From Caenorhabditis elegans (lineage: Eukaryota; Nematoda; Chromadorea; Rhabditida; Rhabditidae): DNA of 64,000 nt. How positions within the stretch are numbered: position 1 is the stretch's first letter; every line of letters begins with the position of its first letter. Where the stretch lies: assembly GCF_000002985.6 (NCBI RefSeq), contig NC_003279.8, positions 9,982,001-10,046,000 of the forward strand, read 5' to 3'. This document shows positions 1 through 12,550 of this stretch, piece after piece. The notes below the pieces were generated by a model. The model was not told the origin of the DNA. It did not search any database and saw only the letters and a program-made list of their open reading frames with translations. Both the position numbers and the translations under genes were made by a program.

Positions 1-24
1 GGAATTTTTCATTTTTAAACTTAC

Positions 25-2786
25 AATTCTGGATTTTGAGGTAATGTTTCAGGATTTTGGCCTGCAATCAATCGATACGATCCGATCATTACAGCATTCA
101 ATTTTATAATTAATCCTGTTGGCGGAGGAGGTTGATCATGTGGATTATTGTTCCATATGAAGTAATCTTTCAATCGAGTATCCTTGCTAATAATAAATCG
201 AAAAATGATGAAAATTGCTGGATTTATCATTCCCGGGTGTACTTGAGGATTAAAGTACTCGGAGAGAGTGCCAACGAGTTTTTCGAATTTCAAATGTTGA
301 GCGAATTCTGTTCTCAATTTCTCGTTTTTCACTCCCATTATGATACAGTTGAAAATTTGAAACACCTGATTTGCGCAGTGTTTCATGTGAGGATCTTTTT
401 GCCAATTTAACGAAATCAAATTGCAAATCAATTCTCGAAAATCTTGTGGACCATTCTCTCGAGGACAAAACATTTGAACAACTTGATGAATATATGGTGA
501 AATAATGGGTAGAAATGTGAATCTTCGAAGAATATCCAACAGATTATACCAGAGTTGAGCCTGAAAAAATATGATTTGAAATCTGTAATTTGTGTTGAGA
601 CTTACATAATATGAAATTGGAAGTTGAACTGGTTGAGGTTTCAGACCATCGTAAATTATGTTAAGGATTTGTTGTACGCAGTTCTGAAAAAAATTACAGA
701 TTTTGTAAAAAGAATTCCAACATTTTTGGAAAACTCACCGGCATATTTGCCTGATCAACTTGTGCAAATTTATCTTGTCGTATCCAAGTTCGTATTGTTT
801 TTGCCATATGAAGTCTTTGCATGGGATCTGGTGTATTAAACCATAGCTGAAATTGAACTTTATCAAGATTCATTATTGATTTTTCAATTACAAACCCTAA
901 TTGCTTGTTCAGCCGCTTGTGTTATATTCATTTGCATCATTTCAGGATTCACATTTTCACATGTTGAACCATTTGATGAGTAGCATCGCTGAGAATCGGG
1001 AAATTGATTTGTCATGGTTGTATTCACACTGAGCATTGACATTCGATCGTCTCCTTGATGATATGACATAACTGATGGAGCAACTGGTGGAGCAGGAGAT
1101 TGAGAATATGGCCATGCTTGATTGTTGATCCATTGTTCTGTCCGAAATTTTTGATTCTGTGCGGGAGCCGCTGGACCTCGTGAAGGTGACGGTGACGAGT
1201 ATAGTTGCCTGAAATAAAACATAGAAAGTTTTTAGGTATATCATATTTTATTAAATTAATTATAAAACCAATCTGCAAAATGTTGTTATTTTTTGTTGCA
1301 AAAAGGCGTGCGCCTTTAAGGAGTACAGTAATTTTAAACGTTCGTTGACGCAGATTTACCATCGATTTTTCATGGTTTTTTCACGAATGTATATGTTTTT
1401 ATTGTTTTATTTTAGGTTTTTAGTGAATAATTATATATTTTATTAAAAAAGTGTGAAAAATCTATGAAATTCCGCAGCGAAGGAAGTTCGAAAATACAGT
1501 AATCCTCAAAGGTGCAAATTTAAAGAAACAGATGAGAACCTACACTCAAAATAATAAAACTGCGTGGCGTGTACTGCAGAAAACCTAATATTTAGGCCCC
1601 GCCTTTTAATCGTCCACTCACGGGGAAAACGCAAAAAGCGGTACCCCAGGCAATATCAGCCGCCGACATCATTCGAGGTCCGCGCACCACACTATTTTTC
1701 TCACTGTTGGCGTGGCGAGCTGTCCCCCCCTCCCCTATTTTTGTCTTTTCCCCGTGAGTGGACGATTAAAAGGCGGGGCCTAAATATTAGGTTTTCTGCA
1801 GTACACGCCACGCAGTTTTATTATTTTGAGTGTAAGAAGTTTTGAAAGAAATCCTTCAATTACGAAGATTTGGAAACTACAGTACTCCTTAGAGGCGCGC
1901 ACCTTTTTTTTTAATTGATCGCTTCAAGACCTACTATCGTGATATTTAGGCAAAAAATCTACTTTTTACCAGATAACATTTAAAATTAATCTAAAAATCG
2001 AATGTCAATAGCACTCGGAAAAGAAATTTGGCATTGAAATCGAAAAAAAAAACAGTCATTTTTCTTGTACAACCACCACCCATCAAGAAAACGCTCGTTA
2101 GCCTCGTTTTTACTCTCCCACTTCCGTCGTCTCCCAACTTTCTAATATCGCCTGTCACACCACGGACGGACGGGGGGCGCAGCCACCAATCAATATGAGG
2201 TGTGTCTCTTTAGATAATAATCTTTCTTATAGTACTCACCTCTGCTGTTGTTGTTGAACCTGCTGCTGTTGTTGCGTCGACAATGCTTGAGGAGTCATCT
2301 GTTGCTGTTGGGAAGGAGGAGGTTGCATTGAGATATAGTTAGGATGTTGTTGAGGATGATATGGAGGTGTTGGAAGGCCAGGATGGGGAGCTTGATGCCA
2401 TGAAGGATGAGATGTTGTTGGAATCTGAAAATAAGAATTAAGTCTTCATTTCCGAAAAACTACAAAGAAAACTGAAAAAAAAATCGCAGAAAGGATGAAA
2501 AATTCAACTTTTAAAAGCGCGATTTTCAATTTTGGCAGAATTCTCTGTTTGAATTTCCCCCAAAATGGCAAAAGATGAAAATTGCAATTTTAGAAGCTTG
2601 TCTTTTCATTCTTTTTCGCTTTTTTTCGTTGTTTTTTTGTGATTTTTCTGAATTTAAGACAATTTTGGATATTTTGAAGCAAAACGCTTCTTTGAAGTTT
2701 TTCAAGCTTACCTGATCAACATGATATGGCATCGGATGATGATATGGGCCGGCGGGCCCTCGTTGAGGCTCTCCGGTTGAATGCAT
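25..2786 (-). CDS. sys-1: SYS-1 beta-catenin, N-terminal half (partial, continues off the left edge)
   Basis: Divergent beta-catenin that acts as POP-1/TCF coactivator in the Wnt/beta-catenin asymmetry pathway. Exons, read 5' to 3' on the minus strand: 2786-2712, 2424-2240, 1208-896, 846-739, 683-606 and 560-25. All junctions are GT-AG and keep one frame, giving about 431 residues here. The start ATG at 2786 follows an in-frame TGA and an acceptor ending at 2826, so the first exon is either trans-spliced or preceded by a noncoding exon. The first 90 residues are rich in Pro, His and Gln with runs of 4-5 Gln. From about residue 190 the sequence turns into helical, leucine-rich armadillo-like repeats. 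The last donor (GTAAGT) at 24-19 shows that further exons lie outside. Identity rests on the armadillo-like character and on the neighbours (histones, Argonaute, cfi-1) that flank T23D8.9; I could not align it. Family membership is fairly sure, the exact symbol slightly less. Confidence 0.8.
1301..1905. repeat. Older dispersed repeat (GCGCCTTTAAGGAGTAC family) around the nested MITE
   Basis: A unit resembling TGCGCCTTTAAGGAGTACAG occurs near 1308, in inverted form near 1490-1520 and again near 1875-1900. The same unit recurs elsewhere in the window (about 5470, 41360, 59470, 59650). The intact MITE at 1541-1834 lies between copies, so the MITE probably landed in or beside an older repeat within this intron. 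Confidence 0.55.
1541..1834. mobile_element. Palindromic MITE-like element with about 88-bp terminal inverted repeats
   Basis: The ends CACTCAAAATAATAAAACTG and its reverse complement are identical for about 88 bp on each side (1543-1630 and 1745-1832). A TA dinucleotide flanks both ends, as expected for Tc1/mariner-type target duplication. The interior is only about 115 bp and carries no transposase. It sits in a sys-1 intron. The symmetric ORF running through it is an artefact of the palindrome. Confidence 0.85.
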
Positions 2787-2825
2787 TCAGGTCCGGTGCA
2801 CTCAGTTTTCCAGATGACAGTCTGC

Positions 2826-5800
2826 CTGAAAAATCGATAATTCAAAATGTGATTTTTATATTTTAAAGGTGATATGATGATTGCGGATTATGAAAAATAG
2901 GAAAATAAGAATAAAAAACTAAAAGTAGGCGGGAAAACGGAAGAGAAAACATCAAAAAATGGGCCGTTTTCCTGCAGAATCGTCTCAACATTTGAATTCT
3001 TTCGTTACCCACCATTTTCCAACCGTCGCACGGCCTGCACTCTCCTCTTTTTGAGCACTATACACGTGCTCTCTCACTGTCTAACCAGAGAGGGTGTACG
3101 CATGCGGATGAATGTAGAAGAGAGAGAGAACGAAGGCAACCGTAGACAGACTGTATGGGACACTTGTCGAGGGTCAGACAAATAAATAGTAGGAAGAATA
3201 ACGAGACGCAGATTGGTAAGTGATGTTGTGTGTGATTGAATGAGACGCAGAGAATGGTGATGTACGGGGTGAAAAATGGGTGAAGGAGATGAGCTGGTGG
3301 TGGCCTACTATCCTACCAACCTAAATAACAACCTACTTTCTATTTTATTATGTAATACATCATGCCTGGAAAGATGTTTAAAGAAATATTCAAAAACGAA
3401 TTCAAATTCTCGATTGGAATAATTTGATTTAATAGGCATAATGAATAAGGAACATATCAATCAACGAATATGCAATTTTTTTGTTCGAAATAATGAAAAA
3501 ATTGAAAAATTCCCTGGAAACCCATACAACTTGATGTTTTATTGGTGATCGTTAATGCTTAAGACATGTTTCATTTTCAAAATGAGATTTCTAAAATTTT
3601 TGTTGAAATACGAAAACTTCTGTTAGCTAAATATGGAAATGTGCAAGAAGAAACACGGAAAAAAAGAAACTGCGAACACGAAATTACCGTAAACTTAAAG
3701 GTGCATACACAAAATGGGTTTCGCGTGGCGAGACCCTTGCGCATTAACGCGCCTCCTCTCTTTAAACTAGTAGATTTTTGCAAGAAACAAACTACTGTAT
3801 TTAATTTAGAACAAAAAACATGGAATAAAAGGGCACAGTTTCTTAATTAGAGACTAATTGTTTCGCAGCATGACACGTGGATTGCACCTTATCCTCCCAC
3901 GGTTGTCACCAACTGAAGTCTTCTAGAAGATGGTATCTCCGTGATTGAATAGGTTTAAGTGTAATTATTCAGTAGTTGAGATGGTAATTGGGTGTAAGTT
4001 GAATTGTCAACAGAGTTGTATAATAATAATAATAATGTGTAAACAAGATTTCAATCATCAATTCGAAAGAAAACTGAATGTTTTCAACGAAATGGACACC
4101 GAATGTCATTGGACAGCTGGCAACGTCGTTCTACGAGTTTTATTAGTTGGCTCTACTAAATATCACTACGATTCAAAAATTTCGAAAAACAGGTGCAAAA
4201 ATAGATGCAACTGATGACATTGCGAATTTTCGGTATCTCGCCTAAAATTAATTACTATGAGTTAAAAAATAATATAATTTCTCTGAGAAAACCGTACAAA
4301 AAAACAAGCAATACACATGAAACCTATACAAATATACTTTGTCAAACAATGTGACATAAGGGACCATAAGGTAGTACTAGAATTACAAGTGGGTTATCAA
4401 ATAGTGCACCTGGATTGTGGAGAAGTAGGAGGAGGGACTTAGTTTATAGGATTACAGACGTCACTGAAAATTAAAATTAAAACGAATTCTAAGTTGAAAA
4501 CAAAATTTTATTAAATGCAAGCTCACATACTTAGCAGATTATCAATTTTTTGACAGCTAAATTAAAAACACTACATACCAAAAATTCTTCTTCCAAGTAA
4601 TATATTCAATATGATCGTAATTTTTAAAAAGTTATGATCGATCGTAAAATAACTATACATTAAGCTTGAAACTTTAGATATCATAAATTAATTCAATATT
4701 TTCACATATAAATCATTTCACTTTTGTTCTTTTCACTTGATCCTTTTCAAATTCAAACAATAAATCGTAATTACCCTCCACTATGTCCTTATGAGCACTT
4801 GGAGCATGAACAGATGGGCGGAGAGAACGGTATTGTTATCCCCCATCTCCATATAATACAGTAGTGAAATGCATTGTTGCGGATACAAAATAAAGAGTAT
4901 CTTGTGGTATGTGTTGAATGAAAAAGTCATTATTTGAAAACTCCCTTTCTTCTGAGCTTCTGCACAAAATTGGAAATTGGTCGATAAATCTTTAGAGGAG
5001 TGAGACGCCTAAAAAAGTGAATTTGGTTCACGAGTTATGGGTTTTTTGTTGGTGGTTAATGGACATTTTTCACGCAACATTTTGTTGTTTTCTTCAAGAA
5101 AAATAGAAAAAACAAAAAAAAATACGAGCTAGTAAACTGGAATGTCGTATGGACCATTTCAGAAGATCAAAAATCACGTTGCAACTGTGCTTAATCAATT
5201 TAACGGTTATGAATAATAATTATTCAAAGTTCTCGTATTTTATGTACAATGATCTCTTTTGTTTTCACAATGTCCTAACTTTTTTGATTGTTGATTTTTA
5301 TGACTTTATCAATTGAACGGGTTTTAATAATATTATTTGAATTTACTAAAAATTAATCTTTGGCATTTGACAGTTGGATAGCAACGTTCTGATATTTAGC
5401 ACTTATTTAGCCCAAACATACAGTAAGCGGTCTCGACACCACAATTATTGCTAAGCCGAAAAAAACGAAAAAAAAGTGTGCGCCTTTAAAGAATACTGTA
5501 GCTTCCAACCCTTTGTTGTTGTGGAATTTTCATAGAATAGTTTTTATTTTCAAATAGTTTTTTTTTCAAAAATTTTAAGTGTTTTATTTTAGTTTCCTTT
5601 TCCTCCCTTTCCACGGCCATGCAACTTAATTTTCAGACCCAATGACCTCTTCGGACAGGACAAATCCCGAAAAAGCAGTTCAAAGCCCCCACAAAAGTTG
5701 AAAAAGCTGATGTGAAGGATGAAGGAACCACCTTTAAATTGGCACTAATTTCTGAAAACGTTTCTTCAACTTTTTTACTTGAATCCTAGAACTATCTCCT

Positions 5801-6390
5801 TATCACATATTTTTTTGTCGGGCATGGAGTTATTATGCTAGTTATTTCCTAGGGATAAGATAATTATATGGAAATTTTACAAAGAATTAAAAAAAAACAC
5901 CCTAAAAATTCAAGAAAAAATTGTGTCAGAAAATAAGAAAAAAGTGATGGGACGTATGCAATAAACGATGGGAAACTGGTGGCAATGGGAAACGGAATAT
6001 TTTCACAAAAAAAGACAATCAAACACGGTCTCCTGGAGTGTTCATAATTATTAGAGCGCGGTAATTTTTCTAGGTGCCAGAAGCTTCGAGTTCAATCAAA
6101 AAAAACTAAATTTCACGCATATAAATTACCGCATTTTTTATTGGGAGATTTATTTAGTTTTCATAACTTTAAAAAGTAATATCTGATTTGAAATGAACTC
6201 TTTTGAAAATTCAAATTGAATTCTATACTGTGCGTCTAGACTTTGTGTTTTATCGTGATTTTTCGTTTTTGTGGAAAATCGAGTTTGGAGAAACATCTGT
6301 AAAATTCGTTTAGAAGAGTGAAAAGATAAAAAATTGAAGCATTGAAAATAAACATTTATTGCAATCGGACTGTTTGGATTTATCATTTGT
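2826..6390. other. Intergenic: sys-1 upstream region and histone H4 downstream region
   Basis: No ORF here has worm-like coding character or splice support. It holds the presumed sys-1 promoter, including a GA/CT-rich stretch near 3040-3260, AT-rich sequence, and a degenerate dispersed repeat at about 3690-3760 and another at 5424-5560. Nothing else recognised. Confidence 0.6.
5424..5560. repeat. Dispersed repeat carrying GGTCTCGACAC and GCGCCTTTAAAGAATACTG
   Basis: It shares its two word motifs with copies at about 41335-41440, 56430-56560 and 59465-59725. It looks like a fragment; no clean ends were found. Confidence 0.5.
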
Positions 6391-6406
6391 GGCCCTAAAG
6401 AGGGCC
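6391..6406 (-). terminator. Histone 3' stem-loop of the H4 gene
   Basis: On the minus strand the 16-mer GGCCCTCTTTAGGGCC forms a perfect 6-bp stem with a 4-nt loop about 45 nt after the H4 stop. It is the RNA-processing signal bound by stem-loop binding protein in replication-dependent histone mRNAs. Confidence 0.93.
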
Positions 6407-6451
6407 GTTGGGTTCGGTGGTTGTTGCATGGAAGCGGGAGGACAATTGAAA

Positions 6452-6820
<369 letters not shown>

Positions 6821-6828
6821 TTATATAC
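6821..6828 (-). promoter_or_regulatory. TATA box of the H4 gene
   Basis: Minus-strand AGTATATAAGAAG lies about 60 bp upstream of the H4 start, the usual position for a histone TATA box in worms. Confidence 0.75.
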
Positions 6829-6875
6829 TCCCTATGCAGATACAGCGGTGCAAAGGCGGAGTCAGTTTGCGCCAT

Positions 6876-7042
6876 CCTGCAGGGACACATTTCCGTGCCT
6901 GCCGCTCTTGCATCTGCAGAGATATCTGCCGTTTTGGCCTCTAGTAGGCGAGACATACAGGAAGGTGAGAGAGACGCAGAAACGAGATAAATGTGTCCCC
7001 GCAGGAATTTACCGAATGTTCAAAAAGAGGTGTCCCCGCAGG
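6876..7042. promoter_or_regulatory. Shared divergent histone promoter with a repeated TGTCCCCGCAGG motif
   Basis: The motif occurs three times between the two histone genes: inverted at 6876-6890 (CCTGCAGGGACACAT), and direct at 6991-7005 (ATGTGTCCCCGCAGG) and 7031-7042. The first and second copies are near-perfect inverted repeats, one facing each gene. Role is inferred from position and repetition. Confidence 0.6.
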
Positions 7043-7070
7043 AAACTCCGCCCCGCCACCGTAAAAATAA

Positions 7071-7078
7071 ATATAAAG
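7071..7078 (+). promoter_or_regulatory. TATA box of the H2A gene
   Basis: ATATAAAG sits about 55 bp upstream of the H2A start codon. Confidence 0.7.
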
Positions 7079-7131
7079 CGACTGTCTTGGTTCATTCTTC
7101 AGATTAGTTTTACGATCACCAATCGCTCATA

Positions 7132-7515
7132 ATGTCTGGGCGTGGAAAGGGAGGAAAAGCCAAGACCGGAGGAAAGGCCAAGTCACGCTCGTCAAGAGCT
7201 GGACTTCAATTCCCAGTCGGCCGTCTTCACCGTATTCTTCGCAAAGGAAACTATGCTCAACGTGTTGGAGCCGGAGCCCCAGTCTACCTGGCCGCTGTTC
7301 TCGAATACCTCGCTGCTGAAGTTCTCGAGTTGGCCGGTAATGCTGCCCGTGACAACAAGAAGACCCGTATCGCCCCAAGACATCTTCAACTTGCTGTCCG
7401 TAACGACGAAGAGCTCAACAAGCTTTTGGCCGGAGTGACAATCGCACAAGGAGGAGTTCTTCCAAATATCCAAGCCGTTCTTCTCCCAAAGAAGACCGGA
7501 GGAGATAAGGAATAA
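7132..7515 (+). CDS. his-68: Histone H2A
   Basis: Intronless 127-residue ORF matching canonical H2A: tail [20 protein letters not shown], core with AGLQFPVGR and the acidic-patch segment NDEELNKLL, and a short tail ending TGGDKE with no SQ-phosphorylation motif or H2A.Z features. It pairs with H2B in the nucleosome core. Followed 36 nt later by a histone stem-loop and then AATAAA at 7599. Divergent partner of the H4 gene; co-regulation through the shared promoter is likely. Gene number assigned from neighbourhood. Confidence 0.97.
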   Translation: MSGRGKGGKAKTGGKAKSRSSRAGLQFPVGRLHRILRKGNYAQRVGAGAPVYLAAVLEYLAAEVLELAGNAARDNKKTRIAPRHLQLAVRNDEELNKLLAGVTIAQGGVLPNIQAVLLPKKTGGDKE

Positions 7516-7550
7516 ATATCTTCCGAATCCAAAAACCCACCGAACCCAAC

Positions 7551-7566
7551 GGCCCTCTTTAGAGCC
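7551..7566 (+). terminator. Histone 3' stem-loop of the H2A gene, with one mismatch
   Basis: GGCCCTCTTTAGAGCC is the histone stem-loop, but the fourth base pair is C against A instead of C-G, unlike the perfect copy behind the H4 gene. An AATAAA follows about 33 nt downstream. Confidence 0.88.
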
Positions 7567-7803
7567 ACAATTTTCTGAAAATCCTCTTTGTTCAAATCAA
7601 TAAACTATTTGTGCTATATTTTTCATTTCTTATTCGAAATATAATCTGGAGAATTCACCAGTTAAAACTTCATTGAAATCTTCTCACTTTCAGGAATTTT
7701 TTTGGAATAGTTGCCCGTTTTACCTGATACCGTGCATTTTACATTGCCGATGGTCTCTTTGCGTTTTCCAGTTTGAGTTTTTTTAAATTAACAAATTTCA
7801 GGT

Positions 7804-10800
7804 ATGGAAGACCAATGGTTGCTGTCGGCAATTTATGATGATGATTTGGTCGAAAAGTTAAAAGTGAGGAGTTCCACTTCATCAAGAAGTACTTCGATCA
7901 ACGTGCCCAGTTTGGAAAATGAGGTTTTTAAAAAGAAAATTCGGATTTAGCTGATTACATAAAATTGTTTTCAGTTTCTCAGCAGTTCTTCTGGATCCAG
8001 AGTTTCCGATGATCTCTACCTGCATCCTATTGAAGAAAACAGGTGAATGCCTGAGAAATTACAATTAAAACATTTAAAAATTTCAGAGAGCCATTCAAAT
8101 TGATAGGAAAGCCACTTCCCAGCACTACAGGACGATTCTTATCACTTCTCGCCAATCATTTTCAAATCACGTGCAATGGATCGATTATTCATCAATACTA
8201 TATTCGATTCGATCCAGATATTCCGTCGAAAAAGCTGAACAGAACGATTTTGAGAACTCTGCAAGAACAGAATCCCGGACTTATCGAGTGCCCGTTAGTT
8301 TTCGATGGAATTCACACTGTGTACTCAACAGAGCTGATTAATGTCAAGGAAGTGAATAATTCAGTCATCAATGTTGCAGGAGTTGTTAATACAAAAGAAT
8401 CACCTAATCTATTCAAACTCTATCTAACACATGTCGACAGCTTCCTCTTGGATACTAAAATGTGAGTTTTTACTTGGAAAACCTTCTTCATTGTTTTTAA
8501 TTCAATCTTTTTCAGTATCACAGGAAATCAGGATCAGAACCAGAAGTTGCGAATGATGCATGCAATTGATACTGTCTTCCGTCAAACTTCTACTGGAAAT
8601 TTCCATGCCGTGCTTCAATCTTTCTTCTCAATTGCACAAAATTCTGCAATCGAACCCTCGCATGGCCTTGGATGGGGAACTGTCAATTTAGGAGTTGGAC
8701 GAGAAGTTTGCTACGGTTTTTATCAAAATGTTGTTGAGACATTCGATACACTCACTATGAATCTCGACGTTGCAACAACTACATTCTACCGCCCCGTGGC
8801 TCTCGTGGAATTCCTTGCTGAAATTCTGGAAGTTCCACTGGCAACAGTCACCGACGGACGTTCGCTGAGCGATGTTCAAAAGAAAAAGTTCAACCGTGAA
8901 GTGGCCGGACTCAAAGTTGAAACCAGACACTGTAGTTGTCCACGAAGATTTCGTGTCGCCCGTTGCACTTGGAAACCAACTGAAAATATTAGTTTCCATC
9001 TCTCCGAGACTGCCGGCAATCAAGATTCTAAACCTCTCTCATTGGTTGAATACTATAAAAGGCGTTATAATATCGATCTGACATATAAGCATCTTCCGTG
9101 TATTGAAGTTGGACGCACTCGAGAATGTATTCTTCCTTTGGAGCTTTGTTACGTAGTCAGTGGCCAACGATGTATCAAGAAACTGAATGAACAACAGATT
9201 GCAAATCTGATCAGAGCAACGAGCCGAAATGCAACTGAACGACAAAATGCAGTCATGAGCCTTCAGAATCGGCTGAAAATGGATAATGATGTCAATGCGG
9301 TTAAATTTGGATTAAAAGTTGAAGCTCAATTGTTGAAGATTGAAGGACGTGTCTTGCCGGTTCCGCGTCTTCTCTATCGTTCCCCAAATTTGAAGAGACA
9401 AGAGTGTGTAACAGTTCCGAATAATGGAACATGGGATATGAGAGGAAAGAATTTTTACAGCGGAATCCAGATTCGAGTAGGTTTTCTTTGTAGAACACTC
9501 ATAAATTATTTAAATAACAAACTATCAGCGAATTATGTTTCAGGAATGGGCAATTGTTTGTTTCGCAAGCCCAGAGATTATCGGAGAAGCCAGCATGCGT
9601 TCATTTGTCAGAAATCTCGTCAATGTTGCCTCTGAAATTGGAATGCCTTTTCTCGAAGAACACCGATTCTGCAGGTCCGGAGAATGTTTTACTCGATTTT
9701 ATTGGAATCAGGGATGTGCGGCACATTGTTTTTAAAATTTTTTTAAAAAATAACATGTAAAAATCCCCCTTTTCTCATCGCTGTGTTTTTTTCCCTAAAT
9801 CTTTATAGAAATATGAGAAATAGAAATAGGATTTTGTTAATGTGCATATATCGGCATAACCGATAGAAACTGCTTAATAAACCTATAATTGTACCTTATT
9901 CAGATACGCAGAACCAGACCAGACTGTGAAGCTTCTCGAACATTTGAATGAACAATACAATCTTCAACTCGTTTTATGCATTGTCCCCGGAAAATCTGTA
10001 GTTTATGGAGAATTGAAACGAAAAGGAGAGCTACTTGGTTTGACAACTCAATGTGTTCGATCTCAAAATGTTTCGAAAGCGTCACCACACACTCTTTCTA
10101 ATCTCTGTATGAAAATCAACTCGAAACTCGGAGGCATTAATGTAATCCTATCCTCTCCTCCACAATCTCTAAATTCTGAACCAGTACTTTTTATCGGATG
10201 TCATTTAACTCGAAGTTCACTCGCCTCATCTTCTGATTCCACATCTTCTATAGCTCATTGTGATTCCTCCATCGCTTGTCTCGTCGGTTCAATGGATGGA
10301 CATCCTACTCAGTTTTCTCCAATCTTTCGTACTCAACCACGTCATCAAAGAACTATTGTCGATATGTGTGAAATGACACGTGAAGCTATTATCAATTTCC
10401 GAAAGTCTACAGGATTTAAACCCCACAAAATTATCATTTATCGTGCTGGAATCGCAGATGTGACTGTCGATGAAATCATGCAAACGGAATTACGTGCTGT
10501 ACGGGATGCATGTGCTATGATCGAATACGGTTTCCAGCCAGGAATCACTTTTATTGGGTTAGATGTCACTCATCATACGAGACTTTTTGCAGCTAATGAA
10601 AAAGTTTGTTTTGTTTTCATAATTTAAATTATGTTTGAAAACCAGAACTGTAGATTTTTCGTGTTTTCGGCGAAAAATGTATTTTTGGTTTTTCACAACA
10701 AAAAAATGTTAACGAAAATTTCATAAATTTTTGAATTTAATTTTTTCCACCATAAATTACATTCGAAATTATAGAATGAGTGCAATTTTGATAGGCCATT

Positions 10801-11591
10801 TTAAGTTTTCCAAAATAAAAAAGTCGGATTCAATCGTAATGGCAACTGCAACTAAAAACAAGACATTGAAGCCAAGGCTCGATTTTTCGATGTTGTTTGG
10901 AAAATTTTGAAAAAATATACGGAAAAACGTTGATTTATCAAAAAAAAATTTGTATGTGAAAAAAAAGTTCTTTGAAAAATTGAGAAATACCGAAAATCAT
11001 TGGAAAAATTGGAGAAACGAAAAATTGGAAAATTGGAAAAGGAAACATCTAAAACTGAAAATTCCGGTTTTCAAAAAAAAAGTCGCAAAAACGATTCCCT
11101 ATTCATAAAAATTTCAAACAATTTCAGGATCGCGTCGGAAATAGTCAAAATGTGCCAGCTGGAACTCTCGTGGAAACAGGAATCACTGTGAATAATCTCT
11201 TCGAGTTCTACCTCGTATCACATGCAGGAATTCAAGGAACTTCTCGCCCGACGAAGTATGTTGTCATGTGGGACGATAATTCAATACCATCTGCCGATAT
11301 TCATGAGATGACCTATCAGGTAATAGATTTGATAAAAAGTTTTCATATAAAATCACCATTTCAGCTATGTCACACTCAATCCAGATGCACAAGAAGCGTC
11401 TCCATTCCTTCGCCAGTATACTATGCAAAATTAGTAGCTCAACGAGCAAAAATATTGATGGCTGATGAGAATTTTGATATGGAACGATTCCGTTTGTGTG
11501 TAAGTTGGTTTTAAAAATTAAAAAATTGAGAAATATTTTTGAATTTTAATTACAGGGAATTGGTCGGAACGATGGAATGTCATTCACCTAA
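7804..11591 (+). CDS. alg-5: Argonaute protein ALG-5 (HPO-24), catalytic residues missing
   Basis: AGO-family small-RNA-binding protein. Nine exons: 7804-7923, 7975-8042, 8087-8461, 8516-9476, 9544-9674, 9904-10603, 11128-11319, 11365-11499 and 11556-11591; frames close to give 905 residues. The ATG lies 2 nt after a TTTCAG acceptor, consistent with spliced-leader addition. Domains: N domain, PAZ roughly 270-400, MID roughly 510-640 and PIWI roughly 640-890, ending with the short tail GRNDGMSFT. At the DEDH positions I read His652 (GCHLTRS), Arg700, Ala732 (YRAG instead of YRDG) and Lys871 (YYAKLV instead of YYAHLV), so target cleavage is not expected. The donor after exon 5 (AG|GTCCGG) is weak, and read-through would give a truncated protein. 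From memory, T23D8.7 was first named hpo-24 and later alg-5, a germline miRNA-binding Argonaute. The family is certain; the symbol is likely. Confidence 0.9.
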
Positions 11592-12153
11592 TTCTACGTC
11601 ATTTACATTTCAACTTACTCGTCATTTACATCATACTCACCCGAAATGCGGGTCTTTTAAAAAGTCATTTATCTATTTATTTTCTCATTTTTCACACTAG
11701 TTTACAGATATTCAATATCCCATTTTTCTAATAGTCAATCCACGATGTCGTTCTTATTGTTATATTTTGTTGTTACAGTCCACCTTTTCATAGATCTTGT
11801 TCTCAATTATACGGTTCCGGACAAATACTTGTTACTTTTTGTTGTTGTCATACATTTTTGTTACAATTTTCCATTTTTTGTTGTTTTCTATTTTCGTGCC
11901 AATATTTGTGAGTTTTTATTTTGCGTGCTAAGCAGCGTTTCTCAGAATAATTATGATAAAGAATAAGGAACGGGCAGAGTTTGTTTTAAGTTTTAAAATT
12001 AAATTATTTTCAAAAAAAATGAATGAAAAAAAAACGTTGGAAATAAACATTGATTTCACCATGAAATAAGCTCACAACTAGAGATTTTGGGGGTTTTCAA
12101 TTTGAGGAGACAGGGTTTTTGGCGGAAGAGGGGAGAATCTGAAATTTCAGGAA

Positions 12154-12399
12154 ACACAGGTGATGCGCGGTTTTTAAAATACTTATGAAATGTAGTTCGC
12201 GCACTTCTACAAGAGGCACCAGCGATATAGTAAAATACTTGCAAAATCGCAAATATTGTGCAAATTGCGATCACCGAGAGTCGCGATTACCAAAATACTG
12301 CTAAAATGTTAATGGTCCTGCAGCGAAATTCGCGATTTGCAAAATGCATCTAAAATATTGGAGGCCATAAGTATTTTACAAACGGCGAATCACCTGTGT
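12154..12399. mobile_element. MITE-like element with ACACAGGTGAT ends
   Basis: The left end ACACAGGTGATGCGCGG...AAAATACTTATG is matched by the inverted right end at about 12365-12399, roughly 33 bp with a few mismatches. The interior is full of TAAAATACTTG/CTAAAAT words and cGCGA motifs. No coding capacity. Confidence 0.75.
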
Positions 12400-12550
12400 A
12401 ATCAGATGGGGGTAATCTATAAATTGAATGGGGAAGAAAGCTCGTTTAGTCTTTTGTCATAAAAGCTCGCGAATCATTGAAACAAAAAAGAATCGGAAGG
12501 TGTGCTCAATTGGAAAGAGCTATCGTAACTCTGCAATCTTCTTAAACAGG

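Noticed and set aside
1564-1845. 93-codon plus-strand ORF in the sys-1 intron
   Set aside because: It lies entirely in the palindromic element; the peptide halves mirror the inverted repeat and have no protein-like features.
9535-9760. Continuation of the Argonaute exon 5 frame past 9674 as coding
   Set aside because: Splicing from 9674 to 9904 restores the conserved MID sequence (YAEPDQTVKLL); the read-through peptide has no Argonaute similarity.
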